Below the pieces are notes generated by a model that was given only the letters and a program-made list of their open reading frames with translations, ran no database searches and was not told the origin of the DNA. A DNA stretch of 49,965 nt from SAR324 cluster bacterium (GTDB lineage Bacteria > SAR324 > XYD2-FULL-50-16), in the NCBI GenBank assembly GCA_028280735.1, contig JANQLH010000042.1, positions 1-49,965 of the forward strand. The letters run 5' to 3'. Position numbers and translations under genes: made by a program. Below, piece after piece: positions 28,526 to 38,000 of this stretch (its first letter is position 1; each line of letters opens with the position of its first letter).

Positions 28526-28957
28526 ATGCCTGCAGAAAGAAAAGATCCCTATTCCGCGTATAATTTTAAAATCGAGATTGACGGTATCACCAGAGCCGGG
28601 TTTCAGGAATGCTCCGGGTTAGATTCCAGCCAGGACCCGACCGACTATCGTGAAGGTGATGAGGGGCTGACCACCCGCAAACTGCCGGGATTGGTCAAGT
28701 ATTCCAATATTTCTCTGAAAAGGGGAATTACCGATGATACAGACCTATGGAATTGGAGAAAAAAGGTGATGGATGGCGGTGTGGAACGAAAAAACGGCTC
28801 CATTGTCTTATTGGACGATAAAGGCGAAGAAAAGCTGCGCTGGAATTTCCGGGAAGGATGGCCCTGTAAATGGGACGGACCAAGCCTCAATTCAACAGGA
28901 ACCGATGTGGCGGTTGAAACACTTGAAATCGCCCACGAAGGATTGGAGAAAGCATAA
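28526..28957 (+). CDS. Inner tube protein 1 (Afp1/Pvc1-like)
   Basis: 143-residue tube subunit of the gp19/Hcp-like family that polymerises into the inner tube carrying the cargo. Typical segments are DPYSAYNFKIEIDGITRAGF, ECSGLDSSQDPTDYREGDE, LPGLVKYSNISLKRGIT, LWNWRKKVMDG and RKNGSIVLLDD. Length and pattern match Afp1/Pvc1. AGGAG lies 7 bases upstream of the ATG. The stop codon is directly followed by the ATG of the next gene (TAAATG), so translation is coupled. A second tube-fold protein is encoded at 29496; this one, being the shorter and canonical, is probably the bulk tube. Confidence 0.95.
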   Translation: MPAERKDPYSAYNFKIEIDGITRAGFQECSGLDSSQDPTDYREGDEGLTTRKLPGLVKYSNISLKRGITDDTDLWNWRKKVMDGGVERKNGSIVLLDDKGEEKLRWNFREGWPCKWDGPSLNSTGTDVAVETLEIAHEGLEKA

Positions 28958-29338
28958 ATGTTAAATACAGAATTCCCGTTCACACTTCCCCACGGATATA
29001 TCGACAGTGAGGGAGAATTACACCGCGAAGGAGTGATGCGAATGGCAACGGCGTTTGATGAGATCGCCCCTTTAAAAGATCCCCGGGTACAGGCTAATCC
29101 CGGTTATCTCGTGATCATCCTTCTTGCCAGGGTGGTCACCAAACTCGGCAGTCTGGATCAGCTAAACCCCAAGATGGTTGAAAGCCTGTTTGCGGGAGAC
29201 CTATCCTACTTACAAGACCTCTACCAGAGAATAAACCTGAACGGGCATTCAAGGTTCAATGTGTCCTGCCCTCACTGCAAAGGTGATTTTGAAGTGGAGA
29301 CCGACAACACGGGGGAGGATTTTTCCGCTACCCAATAA
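28958..29338 (+). CDS. Tail-assembly protein, 0-frame product (likely frameshift donor)
   Basis: 126-residue protein at the place where phages and eCIS encode a small tail-assembly protein between tube genes. It starts NTEFPFTLPHGYIDSEGELHR-like and has RVQANPGYLVIILLARVVTKLG, typical of this family, then a C-terminal CPHC pair (SCPHCKGDFEVE) that may bind zinc with other ligands. Its ATG touches the tube stop. The last eight codons (GEDFSATQ) lie over a region where the -1 frame opens into a DUF6760-like sequence that has no start codon of its own. The normal product may therefore be a pair: this short form and a longer -1 frameshift fusion, as in lambda G/GT. The function as an assembly chaperone is inferred. 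Confidence 0.8.
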   Translation: MLNTEFPFTLPHGYIDSEGELHREGVMRMATAFDEIAPLKDPRVQANPGYLVIILLARVVTKLGSLDQLNPKMVESLFAGDLSYLQDLYQRINLNGHSRFNVSCPHCKGDFEVETDNTGEDFSATQ

Positions 29339-29487
29339 GCAAGATTTACCGGGAAGTGGCGTATATCGCATTCCATTTTAACTGGGACTACCATCGGATC
29401 ATGCAAATGGAGCATCAAGAGCGTCATTCTTGGGTGGCGGAGATCGGGTATATCAATCAACAGATGAATGAACAGTCGAATATTTAA
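29317..29487 (+). CDS. DUF6760-like C-terminal segment, probably made by -1 frameshift
   Basis: 57-codon reading frame GFFRYPISKIYREVAYIAFH... ending MNEQSNI, matching the small eCIS protein family DUF6760 (pattern YP-L/I-x-x-I/L-Y-x-E-V-A-x-I-A-x-H-F-x-W). The frame is closed by a TGA at 29290 and contains no ATG, GTG or TTG before the conserved YPISKIYRE; the first GTG (29356) would remove it. The preceding gene reads ...GAT TTT TCC in frame 0, while this one reads GGA TTT TTC, one base back. Slippage of tRNA-Phe on the five-T run 29320-29324 would fuse the two proteins. Alternatives are a rare ATT or ATA start, or a sequencing indel in the T-run. The next gene follows 8 bases later. Confidence 0.65.
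   Translation, partial: GFFRYPISKIYREVAYIAFHFNWDYHRIMQMEHQERHSWVAEIGYINQQMNEQSNI
29320..29324 (+). promoter_or_regulatory. Candidate -1 ribosomal slippery site
   Basis: TTTTT, read in frame 0 as GAT|TTT|TCC. It is preceded by the purine-rich GGGGGAGGA (29311-29319), which resembles a Shine-Dalgarno sequence but is closer than the spacing known to stimulate -1 shifts. The frame-0 stop comes at 29336-29338, just after the site. Confidence 0.5.
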
Positions 29488-29495
29488 GGATTGAC

Positions 29496-30035
29496 ATGAC
29501 AACACTTGGCTGGAACCTGGCTTTCTCAGCAGGCAAGGGACTCCTCGGTATCCGCATGGACCCCTATGAAGGATTTAATTTTTTTGTCGAAATACAGGGC
29601 CTGATCATTGGAGGATTTACCGAAGTAAGCGGGCTTTCGGTTGAAACCGGGGTGGAAGACTACCGGGAAGGAGGCCTGAACGATCGTGTTCACAAAATTC
29701 CCGGTCCAGGCAGCTATCCACAAAACCTTGTTTTGAAACGCGGTATTACTGCAATTGAATCGCTGTGGAAATGGCATCAGGATGTGATGAAAGGCAACAT
29801 CAAACGGAAAAACGGAACTATTTATGTCTTGGATAATCGACGGATTCCCTACGTCTGGTGGGATTTTGAAAAGGCGTATCCCATTAAATGGAGCGGACCG
29901 GATTTTCGTTCGGACAGTCCTTCGATCGCTGTTGAATCAGTGGAGCTGGTGCATCAAGGCATAAAGAAACCAACCTTCAGTAGTGTCTGGTCTGCAGGTA
30001 GAGCAGTAGTTTCGGCAGCCTCAGATGTTTTTTAA
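29496..30035 (+). CDS. Tube protein 2 (Afp5-like)
   Basis: 179-residue gp19-like protein related to tube 1 (shared DPYxxFNFxVEIxG, EVSGLSVETGVEDYREGG, LVLKRGIT, LWKWHQDVMKG, RKNGTIYVLD) but with an extra N-terminus (LGWNLAFSAGKGLLGIRM) and a longer C-terminus. In Afp-type particles a second tube paralogue forms the layer that joins the tube to the baseplate hub; its place next to the LysM and hub genes fits this. An AAGGA ribosome-binding site lies 5 bases upstream of ATG 29496. It follows the DUF6760 frame by 8 bases and is followed by a long disordered protein. Confidence 0.93.
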   Translation: MTTLGWNLAFSAGKGLLGIRMDPYEGFNFFVEIQGLIIGGFTEVSGLSVETGVEDYREGGLNDRVHKIPGPGSYPQNLVLKRGITAIESLWKWHQDVMKGNIKRKNGTIYVLDNRRIPYVWWDFEKAYPIKWSGPDFRSDSPSIAVESVELVHQGIKKPTFSSVWSAGRAVVSAASDVF

Positions 30036-30044
30036 GGAAAATTG

Positions 30045-31745
30045 ATGGAAACGAAACAGCGGCATCCATTACAAAATCACCTTACAAAGCCGATTATACG
30101 CCCGGGCGTTGGTAATTTCGGGCTGGCGCGATCAATCCAAAGGCGTGCAAGCTTTCCGTCAAGCCGACACCCTATGCTAAAACCCTGTTTACAAAGAATG
30201 GTAACCGGGGAAGCAGCCGGAGCCATTGGCGGACCGATTGTGTATCCGACACCCCCAATACCGGGTATGGATGCTCTGCAGACGGATTCGTTTTCAAAAA
30301 ACGGGATTGGATCTACCGCTATACAAGGGCAGGCAATGCAGGCCAAATCATCGGGGGAGTGTTCAACAGTCGCCAAACAGCCCGTAGTAACCGGTTTAAA
30401 CACATCGATCGCTCAAACGGTATCCCATAGTTCTCTTCAAGATTCCAAACTCGGTCGAGATGTAACCCAAACGATTCAACCGGCTGTTATTCAGGGCAAA
30501 AGGACAGGATCACCGGTCGGGAATACAGGTAAGGCCGCCAAAATGGAGGGAAGTTCACAACCCTTGGCAACCGGAAACGACAACCGGATTAAACATAAGA
30601 AGGTAGCTTCGGAAGGCATTCTGCAGAACCGCCTGGTCAGTCGAGCTGAAATGCCGGGTGTGGTTAACGGCAATGCCATTGGATCAGTCAAAACAGAACA
30701 AGCTCTCTCAAGCAGCTTTTTGGCAGGGTATAACAATCTGATCCAACGGCATCCTGCTTTGGAATCCGCCTGGAGCTCAAACAGCGAATCAAAACCGATT
30801 GTCCGACAGAACAAACGGGATTTGCCCTTCAATTCTGAAGCTATCGGGAAGTCTGAAACTACCGGGAATCAGCCAAAGGTAGTACAGGCTGCGGTGGCCT
30901 CAGAAATGCCAGTCTCTGCTGTCAGTGGGAAAAATCAATCAAAACAGACTGCTAAAACCAATACTCCAAGCAAAAAGAATTCTGTTGTAGAAACACAATC
31001 AGTGATGCAACGGCTCGATCCAGGCAATACCGTCAGGGAACAGACCTTACCGGTGATACAACGGCTGGATCCAGGCAATACCGTCAGGGAAAAGACCTTA
31101 CCAATCCAAAAAAAAGAGAGCGCAAAACCTGTCCTGGCAGCTTCAACCCATTCAATACAAACGTTTACGGATGACCCGGGAAAAAGGAGCGTTCCTTTGC
31201 CCACTTTTTCGGAACACCCGGTGGGGGAATCACCCAGCAGTAGCCTTATTACCAAATCAAACCCACTGCAACGGAATGCCAATCCATTGGTGCGAATCAA
31301 GGCAGGATCTTTTGACAATCCCCTGACCGGCAATCAACACGGTGTCATTAAAGGGTCAACCAATCCTTTTGTCGTCTCCCGAAAAGCTGCTGATAAAAGG
31401 ATACATTCCCGGAACCCATCTGTTGGAGCCGGTTTGTTTGAATCACCGGTAATTCAGAGAACCGAGCATTCCGGTCCAACCATGGTGGATTTGCCAAGGA
31501 GTTTTTCAGACAAAACAACCATGACGGATGTTCCAAGGAGTTTTTCAGACACAACAACTATGACGGACTTGCCCTGGACCCCTTCGGAAAAAACGGCAAA
31601 AGAAGAAGCGGAAAAAACAGTTGTTTCGCCGTTTTGTGCCGATAATACCGTAGACGTTAATGAAATCGTGGAGAAAGTGATTAGAAAAGTGACCAAACAA
31701 ATCGAAACAGAACAGGAGCGCAGGGGAGTCAAGCAATGGCTTTAG
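30045..31745 (+). CDS. Large disordered eCIS protein with tandem repeats (Afp6 position)
   Basis: 566 residues, mostly low-complexity and rich in Ser, Thr, Pro, Gln, Asn and Lys, without recognisable folds. It contains a perfect-phase 17-residue tandem repeat (QRLDPGNTVRE..., coding bases 31002-31103) and a 13-residue repeat around PRSFSD (31482-31598). Only the C-terminus looks ordered: VNEIVEKVIRKVTKQIETEQ, a helix ending RRGVKQWL. A similar helical C-terminus is, as I recall, kept in eCIS proteins between the Afp5-type tube and the LysM protein. ATG 30045 follows AAGGAAA; a TTG at 30042 is also in frame. The 3' end overlaps the LysM gene by 10 bases. The function is unknown; roles in tube-lumen filling, cargo binding or hub attachment are possible. 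Confidence 0.75.
   Translation: METKQRHPLQNHLTKPIIRPGVGNFGLARSIQRRASFPSSRHPMLKPCLQRMVTGEAAGAIGGPIVYPTPPIPGMDALQTDSFSKNGIGSTAIQGQAMQAKSSGECSTVAKQPVVTGLNTSIAQTVSHSSLQDSKLGRDVTQTIQPAVIQGKRTGSPVGNTGKAAKMEGSSQPLATGNDNRIKHKKVASEGILQNRLVSRAEMPGVVNGNAIGSVKTEQALSSSFLAGYNNLIQRHPALESAWSSNSESKPIVRQNKRDLPFNSEAIGKSETTGNQPKVVQAAVASEMPVSAVSGKNQSKQTAKTNTPSKKNSVVETQSVMQRLDPGNTVREQTLPVIQRLDPGNTVREKTLPIQKKESAKPVLAASTHSIQTFTDDPGKRSVPLPTFSEHPVGESPSSSLITKSNPLQRNANPLVRIKAGSFDNPLTGNQHGVIKGSTNPFVVSRKAADKRIHSRNPSVGAGLFESPVIQRTEHSGPTMVDLPRSFSDKTTMTDVPRSFSDTTTMTDLPWTPSEKTAKEEAEKTVVSPFCADNTVDVNEIVEKVIRKVTKQIETEQERRGVKQWL
31002..31103 (+). repeat. 51-bp coding tandem repeat (two units)
   Basis: Units 31002-31052 and 31053-31103, both encoding V-M/I-Q-R-L-D-P-G-N-T-V-R-E-Q/K-T-L-P, with only a few base differences. 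The near identity suggests recent duplication inside the disordered protein. Confidence 0.85.
31482..31598 (+). repeat. 39-bp coding tandem repeat (three units)
   Basis: Units at 31482, 31521 and 31560 encode MVDLPRSFSDKTT, MTDVPRSFSDTTT and the more diverged MTDLPWTPSEKTA. Confidence 0.85.
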
Positions 31746-32395
31746 AAAAACTTAAAATTCTTGTTGAAAGTGAGGAAAATACCTTTGATCAGGAGATCAC
31801 CGTGTTGTTTAATCCCAACCAAATCTCGATCGATAAATCCTCCAGGTGGTGTCTCACACCAACAGCTCAAAGAGATACACCAAAATCACAGTTTACTTAT
31901 GGTCATCCTGCCGGTCTCAACATGGACCTGTTTTTCGATACTTATGAAGCGAAAACGGATGTTCGAAAACACACTAAAAAGATTTTTGAGCTTACCACCA
32001 TTCAGGAACATGGGGAGTTGCACAGACCTCCCCTTTGCAAATTAGTCTGGGGTGATTTCGACTTTGATGACGACAAATGGGTATTGGTGCAGCTTAACCA
32101 AAGGTTTATGGTATTTCTGGAAAACGGCATCCCGGTTAGAGCGACCTTGACTTGTGCCTTTAAACAATGGCGCTCCGATGAAACGGAAGCAAGACTGCTC
32201 CAAAAGGCTTCGGCTGATCTGGTCAAATCCTATACGGTCAAACTTGGAGACACCATTAGTGGGATTGCTGCTAAAAAATACAAGAATCCGACTTATTGGC
32301 GTTATATTGCCGAAGAGAACAATATTGCCAATCCGCGTTTACTGGAACCTGGTCGGGTGTTAACGATTCCTAAAATTACAAAGGGCTCATCATAG
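31736..32395 (+). CDS. LysM-containing tube/hub connector (Afp7-like)
   Basis: 219 residues. The N-terminal part (FDQEITVLFNPNQISIDKSS, LNMDLFFDTYEAKTDVR, PPLCKLVWGDF) is the fold of Afp7/gp53-type proteins that seal the joint between tube and spike hub. The C-terminal ~50 residues are a LysM domain (YTVKLGDTISGIAAKKY, WRYIAEENNIANPRLLEPGR). In phage-tail systems LysM is thought to fix the complex inside the baseplate rather than bind external peptidoglycan. The start overlaps the preceding gene by 10 bases. Length and domain order match the family. Confidence 0.93.
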   Translation: MALEKLKILVESEENTFDQEITVLFNPNQISIDKSSRWCLTPTAQRDTPKSQFTYGHPAGLNMDLFFDTYEAKTDVRKHTKKIFELTTIQEHGELHRPPLCKLVWGDFDFDDDKWVLVQLNQRFMVFLENGIPVRATLTCAFKQWRSDETEARLLQKASADLVKSYTVKLGDTISGIAAKKYKNPTYWRYIAEENNIANPRLLEPGRVLTIPKITKGSS

Positions 32396-32414
32396 GATCA
32401 AAAAAGGAAACAGC

Positions 32415-33485
32415 ATGACGGAATCAATGGAACTTCAGACCCTGGCTCCCGACTTTCAGGTAAGAATAAACGGCACTGACCTGCCTTACAAGACAAGTGC
32501 CGATATAACCCGGGTAGCGGTTTATCAGGATGTGGAAGCTCCGGATATGTTTACCCTGGAAATGATTAACTGGGATATGGAAACCCTGGAAATACTGTGG
32601 TCAGACGACGACAGTTTTGGTCCGGGTAAAGAGGTTGAAATTCTAATGGGCTATATGGACGACAGGGATAGCTTGATTAAAGGGGAGATTACCGGAATAG
32701 AACCCGAATTCTGTGCCAGGGAAACGCCAATGGTTGTCATCCGGGGATACGATCGAAGCCATCGCTTAATGAGAGGATGCAAAACAAGAACATTTTTGCA
32801 AATGAAAGACAGCGATATTGCCTCCCAAGTAGCCGGTGAATCTCAATTAAGCGCAGAAACTGATGACACCGGAGTAACTCTCGATTATGTGATTCAGCAT
32901 AACCAAACGGACATGGAGTTCCTAAAAGACAGGGGATTCCGACTTGGCTATGAGCTGGGGGTGGAAGACAAAACCTTGTATTTTCGAAAACCCAAAATCA
33001 CTGAAAGCGCCGCTCTGACACTGGACATGGAGAAAAACCTGATGTCGTTCTTCCCCCGGCTCAGTACTATCGCCCAGGTGGACAAGGAAACCGTGTTAGG
33101 CTGGGATCCGAAACAAAAAGCTGTTCTAAAAGGCCAAGCGCAATCAGGAGCCGAGTACTCCACGATGGGACAGGACAAATCAGGACCCGCTATGACTGAC
33201 AATGCTTTTGGTAAAGCTTCACATATCAGAAACAATTGGCCGGTCACCGACCAAGCGGAAGCGGATAAAATTGCCGTGGGCAGGTTTAACAAATCCGCAC
33301 TTACCTATATAGGAGGCCAGGGAACCTGTATCGGAAACTCCCAGGTGAGAGCAGGGAAGACGGTTGAAATTGAAGGGGTCGGTCAACGATTTGGCGGACT
33401 GTACTACATCACCTCGGCGACTCATATTTATGCGCCAAATAAAGGGTATCAGACACAATTTGCTATCAGGAGGAATGCCACGTGA
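32415..33485 (+). CDS. Spike hub protein (gp27/VgrG N-terminal, phage late-control D type)
   Basis: 356-residue hub that forms the trimeric base on which the spike sits and into which the tube docks. Evidence: an N-terminal beta domain (DFQVRINGTDLPYKTSADIT, YQDVEAPDMFTLEMIN), GYDRSHRLMRG, a central VIQHNQTDMEFLKDRGFRLG motif typical of gp27-like proteins, and a C-terminal VGRFNKSALTYIGGQGTC and YYITSATHIY. In Afp8 and VgrG this part is fused to the needle; here the OB-fold/needle is a separate gene that overlaps by four bases (GTGA). GGAAA upstream of the ATG. Confidence 0.92.
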   Translation: MTESMELQTLAPDFQVRINGTDLPYKTSADITRVAVYQDVEAPDMFTLEMINWDMETLEILWSDDDSFGPGKEVEILMGYMDDRDSLIKGEITGIEPEFCARETPMVVIRGYDRSHRLMRGCKTRTFLQMKDSDIASQVAGESQLSAETDDTGVTLDYVIQHNQTDMEFLKDRGFRLGYELGVEDKTLYFRKPKITESAALTLDMEKNLMSFFPRLSTIAQVDKETVLGWDPKQKAVLKGQAQSGAEYSTMGQDKSGPAMTDNAFGKASHIRNNWPVTDQAEADKIAVGRFNKSALTYIGGQGTCIGNSQVRAGKTVEIEGVGQRFGGLYYITSATHIYAPNKGYQTQFAIRRNAT

Positions 33486-34135
33486 TTCTATCAAACCTGT
33501 TTACCAACACCGCACCACATCAGCAAAACTACCCGTTAATCGGAGTCTCTGTCGGTGTGGTCACCAATAACCAGGACCCGGATGGCATGGGTAGAGTCAA
33601 AATCAGCTATCCCTGGATGTCCGAAGAAGATAATCCTGTTGAAAGTTTTTGGGCCAGGGTCCTGACACCTATGGCAGGAAAAGACCGCGGAATCTATTTT
33701 TTGCCGGAGGTGGATGATGAGGTGCTGGTAGCCTTTGAACAGGGGGATATTCGTTTTCCGTATGTGATCGGCTCACTATGGAATGGCAAAGATAACGTAC
33801 CCGAGAAAAACGATGACGGTAAAAACAATATCCGAATGATCAAGTCCCGCAGCGGAAGTGTTATCCGCCTCGATGATACCGATGGGGACGAAAAAATAGA
33901 AATCATCGACAAATCAGGGAAAAACAGTGTTGAAATCAGCTCCAAGGAAAACAGCATCACGATTTCGGCCGACAAGGATATCTCTATTACATCGACCAAC
34001 GGCAAACTCACCCTGAATGGAAACGGGATCGAGATAAAATCAAAACAGGGCGTGGATATAGAGGCATCCCAAAGCATGAATCTCAAAGCAGGACCGGAAA
34101 TGGTGATAAAGGGATCACTGGTAAAAATCAACTGA
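33482..34135 (+). CDS. Spike protein (gp5/VgrG OB-fold plus beta-helix needle)
   Basis: 217 residues. The OB-fold (~20-110) has GVSVGVVTNNQDPDGMGRV, YPWMSEEDNPVESFWARV, LPEVDDEVLVAFEQGD and YVIGSLWNGKD, all classical for gp5/VgrG. The C-terminal half is a repetitive beta-helix needle (ISITSTNGKLTLNGNGIEIK, then a VDIEASQSMNLKAG turn). Starts at GTG 33482, overlapping the hub stop by four bases and preceded by AGGAGG. No lysozyme or other enzymatic extension is present, so this is a plain spike. It is sharpened by the PAAR protein encoded next. Confidence 0.93.
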   Translation: MILSNLFTNTAPHQQNYPLIGVSVGVVTNNQDPDGMGRVKISYPWMSEEDNPVESFWARVLTPMAGKDRGIYFLPEVDDEVLVAFEQGDIRFPYVIGSLWNGKDNVPEKNDDGKNNIRMIKSRSGSVIRLDDTDGDEKIEIIDKSGKNSVEISSKENSITISADKDISITSTNGKLTLNGNGIEIKSKQGVDIEASQSMNLKAGPEMVIKGSLVKIN

Positions 34136-34195
34136 TCGGGTTTATATATCCGGTTTGAGATTCCGGAATGGACTAAATCAAGAAAGGAGAGAGAT

Positions 34196-34597
34196 ATGGG
34201 TCAACCCGCAGCCAAACAAGACGACCAGATTCTGGCAACAGATACTCACATTGTAATGGTACCTGCACCGCCTGGACCACCTGTACCGACACCGCTGCCT
34301 CATCCGTTTGTCGGTATCATCAACGGGGAACTGAGCAGTGATGTGAAAATCATGGGAAAACCGGCAGCCACGGTTGACAGTACTGCGGACAATACACCTT
34401 CCCATATCCCGACCCCGCCGGGAACGGCGTTTCAAAATCCTCCCGCAAACAAAGGGACAATAAAAATGGGCAGTACAACGGTTCAAATCAACGGAAAAGC
34501 GGCAGCACGGGCGGGGGATACGGCTGAGACCTGCAATGACCCTTCCGACATGCCCGTGGGATCAGTTCTCGCTGTCGGTACTGTTTTAATCGGATGA
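34196..34597 (+). CDS. PAAR tip protein (Afp10-like)
   Basis: 133-residue PAAR-repeat protein that caps the spike. Evidence: MGQPAAKQDDQILATDTH, PHPFVGIINGELSSDVKIMG and the late MGSTTVQINGKAAARAGDTA repeat, with His and Cys residues (THIV, PSHIP, TCND) that can bind the metal at the tip. A proline-rich segment (PAPPGPPVPTPLP) near residue 25 is typical of this subgroup. No toxin extension is fused. An AAAGGAGAGAG ribosome-binding site sits just before the ATG. 60 bases follow the spike gene, then gp25 after 12 bases. Confidence 0.93.
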   Translation: MGQPAAKQDDQILATDTHIVMVPAPPGPPVPTPLPHPFVGIINGELSSDVKIMGKPAATVDSTADNTPSHIPTPPGTAFQNPPANKGTIKMGSTTVQINGKAAARAGDTAETCNDPSDMPVGSVLAVGTVLIG

Positions 34598-34609
34598 TAG
34601 AGGAATAAC

Positions 34610-35011
34610 ATGAGTTGGGAGTTTTTAGGAAAAGGGTGGCAGTTTCCCATCGAAGCTGATGCTGAAGGAAAAATCGGCGTGGTCGCCGACGTGGAAAACA
34701 TTGACCAGGCCATCAGGGTGGTGTTGACAACAGCCAAGGGAGAAAGAGTCATGAAACCGGGCTTTGGGTGCGGTATCCATGATTTGGTTTTTGCCGTCAA
34801 TAGTGCCGGAACCAGGGGAAGGATTGCCTCCGAGGTCAAAAGCGCCCTGCTCAATTGGGAACCCCGTATTAGCGTCTCCGATGTTGCGGTCACCGCGGAT
34901 GCCGATGAACCCAACAAATTGTTGATTAATATTGACTATAAAGTAAAAAGCACTAACAGCAGATTCAACATGGTTTACACGTTTTATCTGGAAAAAGGCA
35001 ATCTCCTATGA
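34610..35011 (+). CDS. Baseplate wedge protein gp25-like (Afp9)
   Basis: 133 residues, the gp25/IraD-type lysozyme-like wedge component that starts sheath assembly on the baseplate. Evidence: GKGWQFPIEADAEGKIGVVA, IDQAIRVVLTTAKGERVMKP, FGCGIHDLVFA (the family motif around the EPR/RxM core), then NWEPRISVSDVAV. The end overlaps the baseplate-J gene by four bases (ATGA), so the two are translated together. AGAGGAA before the ATG. Confidence 0.94.
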   Translation: MSWEFLGKGWQFPIEADAEGKIGVVADVENIDQAIRVVLTTAKGERVMKPGFGCGIHDLVFAVNSAGTRGRIASEVKSALLNWEPRISVSDVAVTADADEPNKLLINIDYKVKSTNSRFNMVYTFYLEKGNLL

Positions 35012-38000
35012 ATCGAACAGAGTCGACAGAATTGTCGCCGGTCATTGATTACCGAAAACAAACGGACATTGAACAACAGGTAACCAGTGCCTTAAAAAAA
35101 CAATTTAAAGGCACCCGGTATCAGAACTTTGATCCTGAAAGCGGGTTTAATCCGGCTTTGAGAGCGGTATTCGGCCGTTTCATGAAAATTATTATCGAAC
35201 GTTTAAACAAGGCGCCCAATAAAAATTTTTTGGCTTTCCTTGACCTTCTCGGGGAATCCAGGACACCTCCTCAACCGGCGAAAGTTCCCTTGAAATTCGA
35301 ACTGGCCGCCGGAAGCAGCGGCAGTACTGTGGTTCCTGTTGGAACCCAGGTCGCAGCACCTCCACCGGAAGGTTCTTCGGAGCCGATCATTTTTGAAACG
35401 GAAAAAGAACTTGTGGTGAGTGCGGCCGATTTATGTCTTTTATACGTTCAAGAGCCAACAAAAGACACCTACTCCGATTATGGCCTTTTTCTGAATGCCG
35501 TTCAGGACACGGATTGCCGTTTATTTCGGGGTGAGTCACCTGTCGAACACTACCTCTATATCGGTCATCAAACGTTGTTTGGATATCGCAACATTTCAAC
35601 GTTAACCATTACACTTGACCCGGACTTTTCCGAGTTTGCCAATCCCCTAAAAGTCAAATGGCAGGCTTGGAATGGGCAAACCTGGCAGGATCAGGATTTG
35701 TCAGGAAATGAGAAGAAAATCGAATTTAAAAATCCGGTTTCCGTCCAGCCCTCCATCATAAATTCCGTTGACAGTCGCTGGATCAGGTGTAAATGGCTGA
35801 AACCGGTCATCAAACCGGTTCTTGATCAACCGATAACCGGAATCAATCTTTGTGTAACACTGGATCAAAATGATCTGGCAGCGGAAAACCTGTTTTTCAA
35901 CGACCTAAAGCTGGATGATAGTAAGGATTTTTGCCCCTTCGGAGAAAAACCCAAATTTGGAGACGTGTTCTATGTTTCCAATGATGATGCGTTTTCCATA
36001 CCCGGAAACAAGACAACCTTATCGATCAAACTCACCGATGAAAAATCGTATCCGCTACCTCAGCCGTCACCGGATCTGGAGCTGGCTTGGGAATATTGGC
36101 AAGGCACCGGGTGGAGCATCATCAGACAAGAAAAATATAGCGAACCTGCACCTGAGACTTTAACTAAATCCGGTGACATTGATCTCGTTTTTGAAAATAC
36201 ACCGCAACCAAACCTGGTGAATGGTGTGGAGGCATTTTGGGTCCGGGTGAGAATTGTGGCCGGCAACTACGGAACTGAAGCGCACTACCGGGAAAAACTG
36301 CAATTCACCGTTGACAGTGAGATAGCAAAGCCACTCTTAGACGAACTGCCATCAAGCTCCGAGGCTCCAAAAAGGCTGACAGAGATCACACATAAGCAGG
36401 TCCTGCTGGATGCCTTTGCCAAGGCAGGAATCGAGATTTCCGCAACAGATCCATTTTCGATCATCACCGGGATCAGCACCGACATGTGGAATTTGACCAT
36501 CAAAGTCAATACTCCCCAACCCGGAACCATCCAGACCTATCTTTTGGTTAAGGAGGATTCGGGAAGCCTCGTAGTTTCAGGTCAGGAAGTCTCCGGCTAT
36601 CACTTGATTCCGGCTTCCTTTGCACCACCTTCATTGGAAAAAATATCTATCGGTTACCAGACGAATATTGAGGATCAGGCTGAATCGGTATTTGCGTACG
36701 ATGATTTTGCGTTTTGCGGCACTTGGGATCCGAGCACCCCGGGAAAAAGCACGGTTCAACCGTTTGTGCCGATGCAGGATAAGAAACCGACTCTTTACCT
36801 GGGGTTTGATCCGCCGCCCGGCAAAGAGTCTCTTCCCAATCAGCCGGTCTCCTTGTTCTTTAATGTATTGGACAAGGTTTACAGCCAGGAACTCCCGGAT
36901 TTTGAATCCGCAACCGATCCGTCATCCGATGCCCAACTTTCATGGGAGTATTGGAACGGTGAAGGCTGGCAACATTTAATCGTGGTGGATGAAACGGAAA
37001 CGCTGACACGTCCGGGATTGATTCAATTTATAGCTCCCGTGGACCTAAAGGGAAGCATCAGGTTCGGTGTAGAGAAAAACTGGGTGAGAGTGTGTTATGA
37101 GAACCCTGAATCTGGTCTGTTTCAACCGGTTGTTAATGCGGTGATCTTGAACATTACCCAGGCTGTGCAAGCTGTAACCATTAAAAATGAAACGCTGGGC
37201 TCCGGAGACGGCAGTGTCGGGCAAAGTTTTAGTACAGCCCGATCCCCGGTACTGAAAGGACAAACCCTTGAGATTATGGAATCGGGCTCCGAATCGACAT
37301 CACAAGATTCGAATCAGCAACCGGGAGAATGGATTCCCTGGATCGAAATGCCCGATTTTTACGCTTCGGGCTCCCAAGATCGGCACTACCTCATCAACCA
37401 TTTAACGGGTGAATTAACGTTTGGAGACGGGCAAAACGGTATGATCCCTCCAAAGGGAGTCGGAAATATCAGAATGACAAGCTATTGTGTAGGAGGCGGG
37501 TTAAGCGGGAATTGTTCAGTGGGAACGATCAGTCAACTCAAATCATCCGTACCTTATATCAATAGCGTCAGTAACCCTTTAGCGGCAGAGGGGGGCGCCG
37601 ACTCCGAATCTATACCCTCTTTTCAATCCAGGGCACCCAAATTTCTCAGGCATGGAAATCTGGCAGTGACCACCCAGGATACGGAAGATATGGCAATGCT
37701 GGCATCATCGGAAATTGCCAGAGCCAAGTGTGTTCCACTGGTTAATTTATCCGAAGATCCCACGGGACGGAAAAAGAAACCGGGCCAATTAAGTATCATT
37801 GTTGTCCCCGATTCTGACAGTCCTATGCCGCAACCCGGCGTAACCTTGATGCAAAACACCTGTGATGCACTCAAAAAAGTTGCCCTACCTTTGATTGATG
37901 TTTGGGTGGTTGGACCGGTTTATTTGAGAGTCGATGTAGAGGTAAAAATTATTGTTTCCTCTTTGCAGGGTGCCGGAGATCTTGAGAAGGAACTAATAGC

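Noticed and set aside
33694-34131. 145-residue minus-strand ORF opposite the spike gene
   Set aside because: Shadow of the repetitive needle coding sequence.
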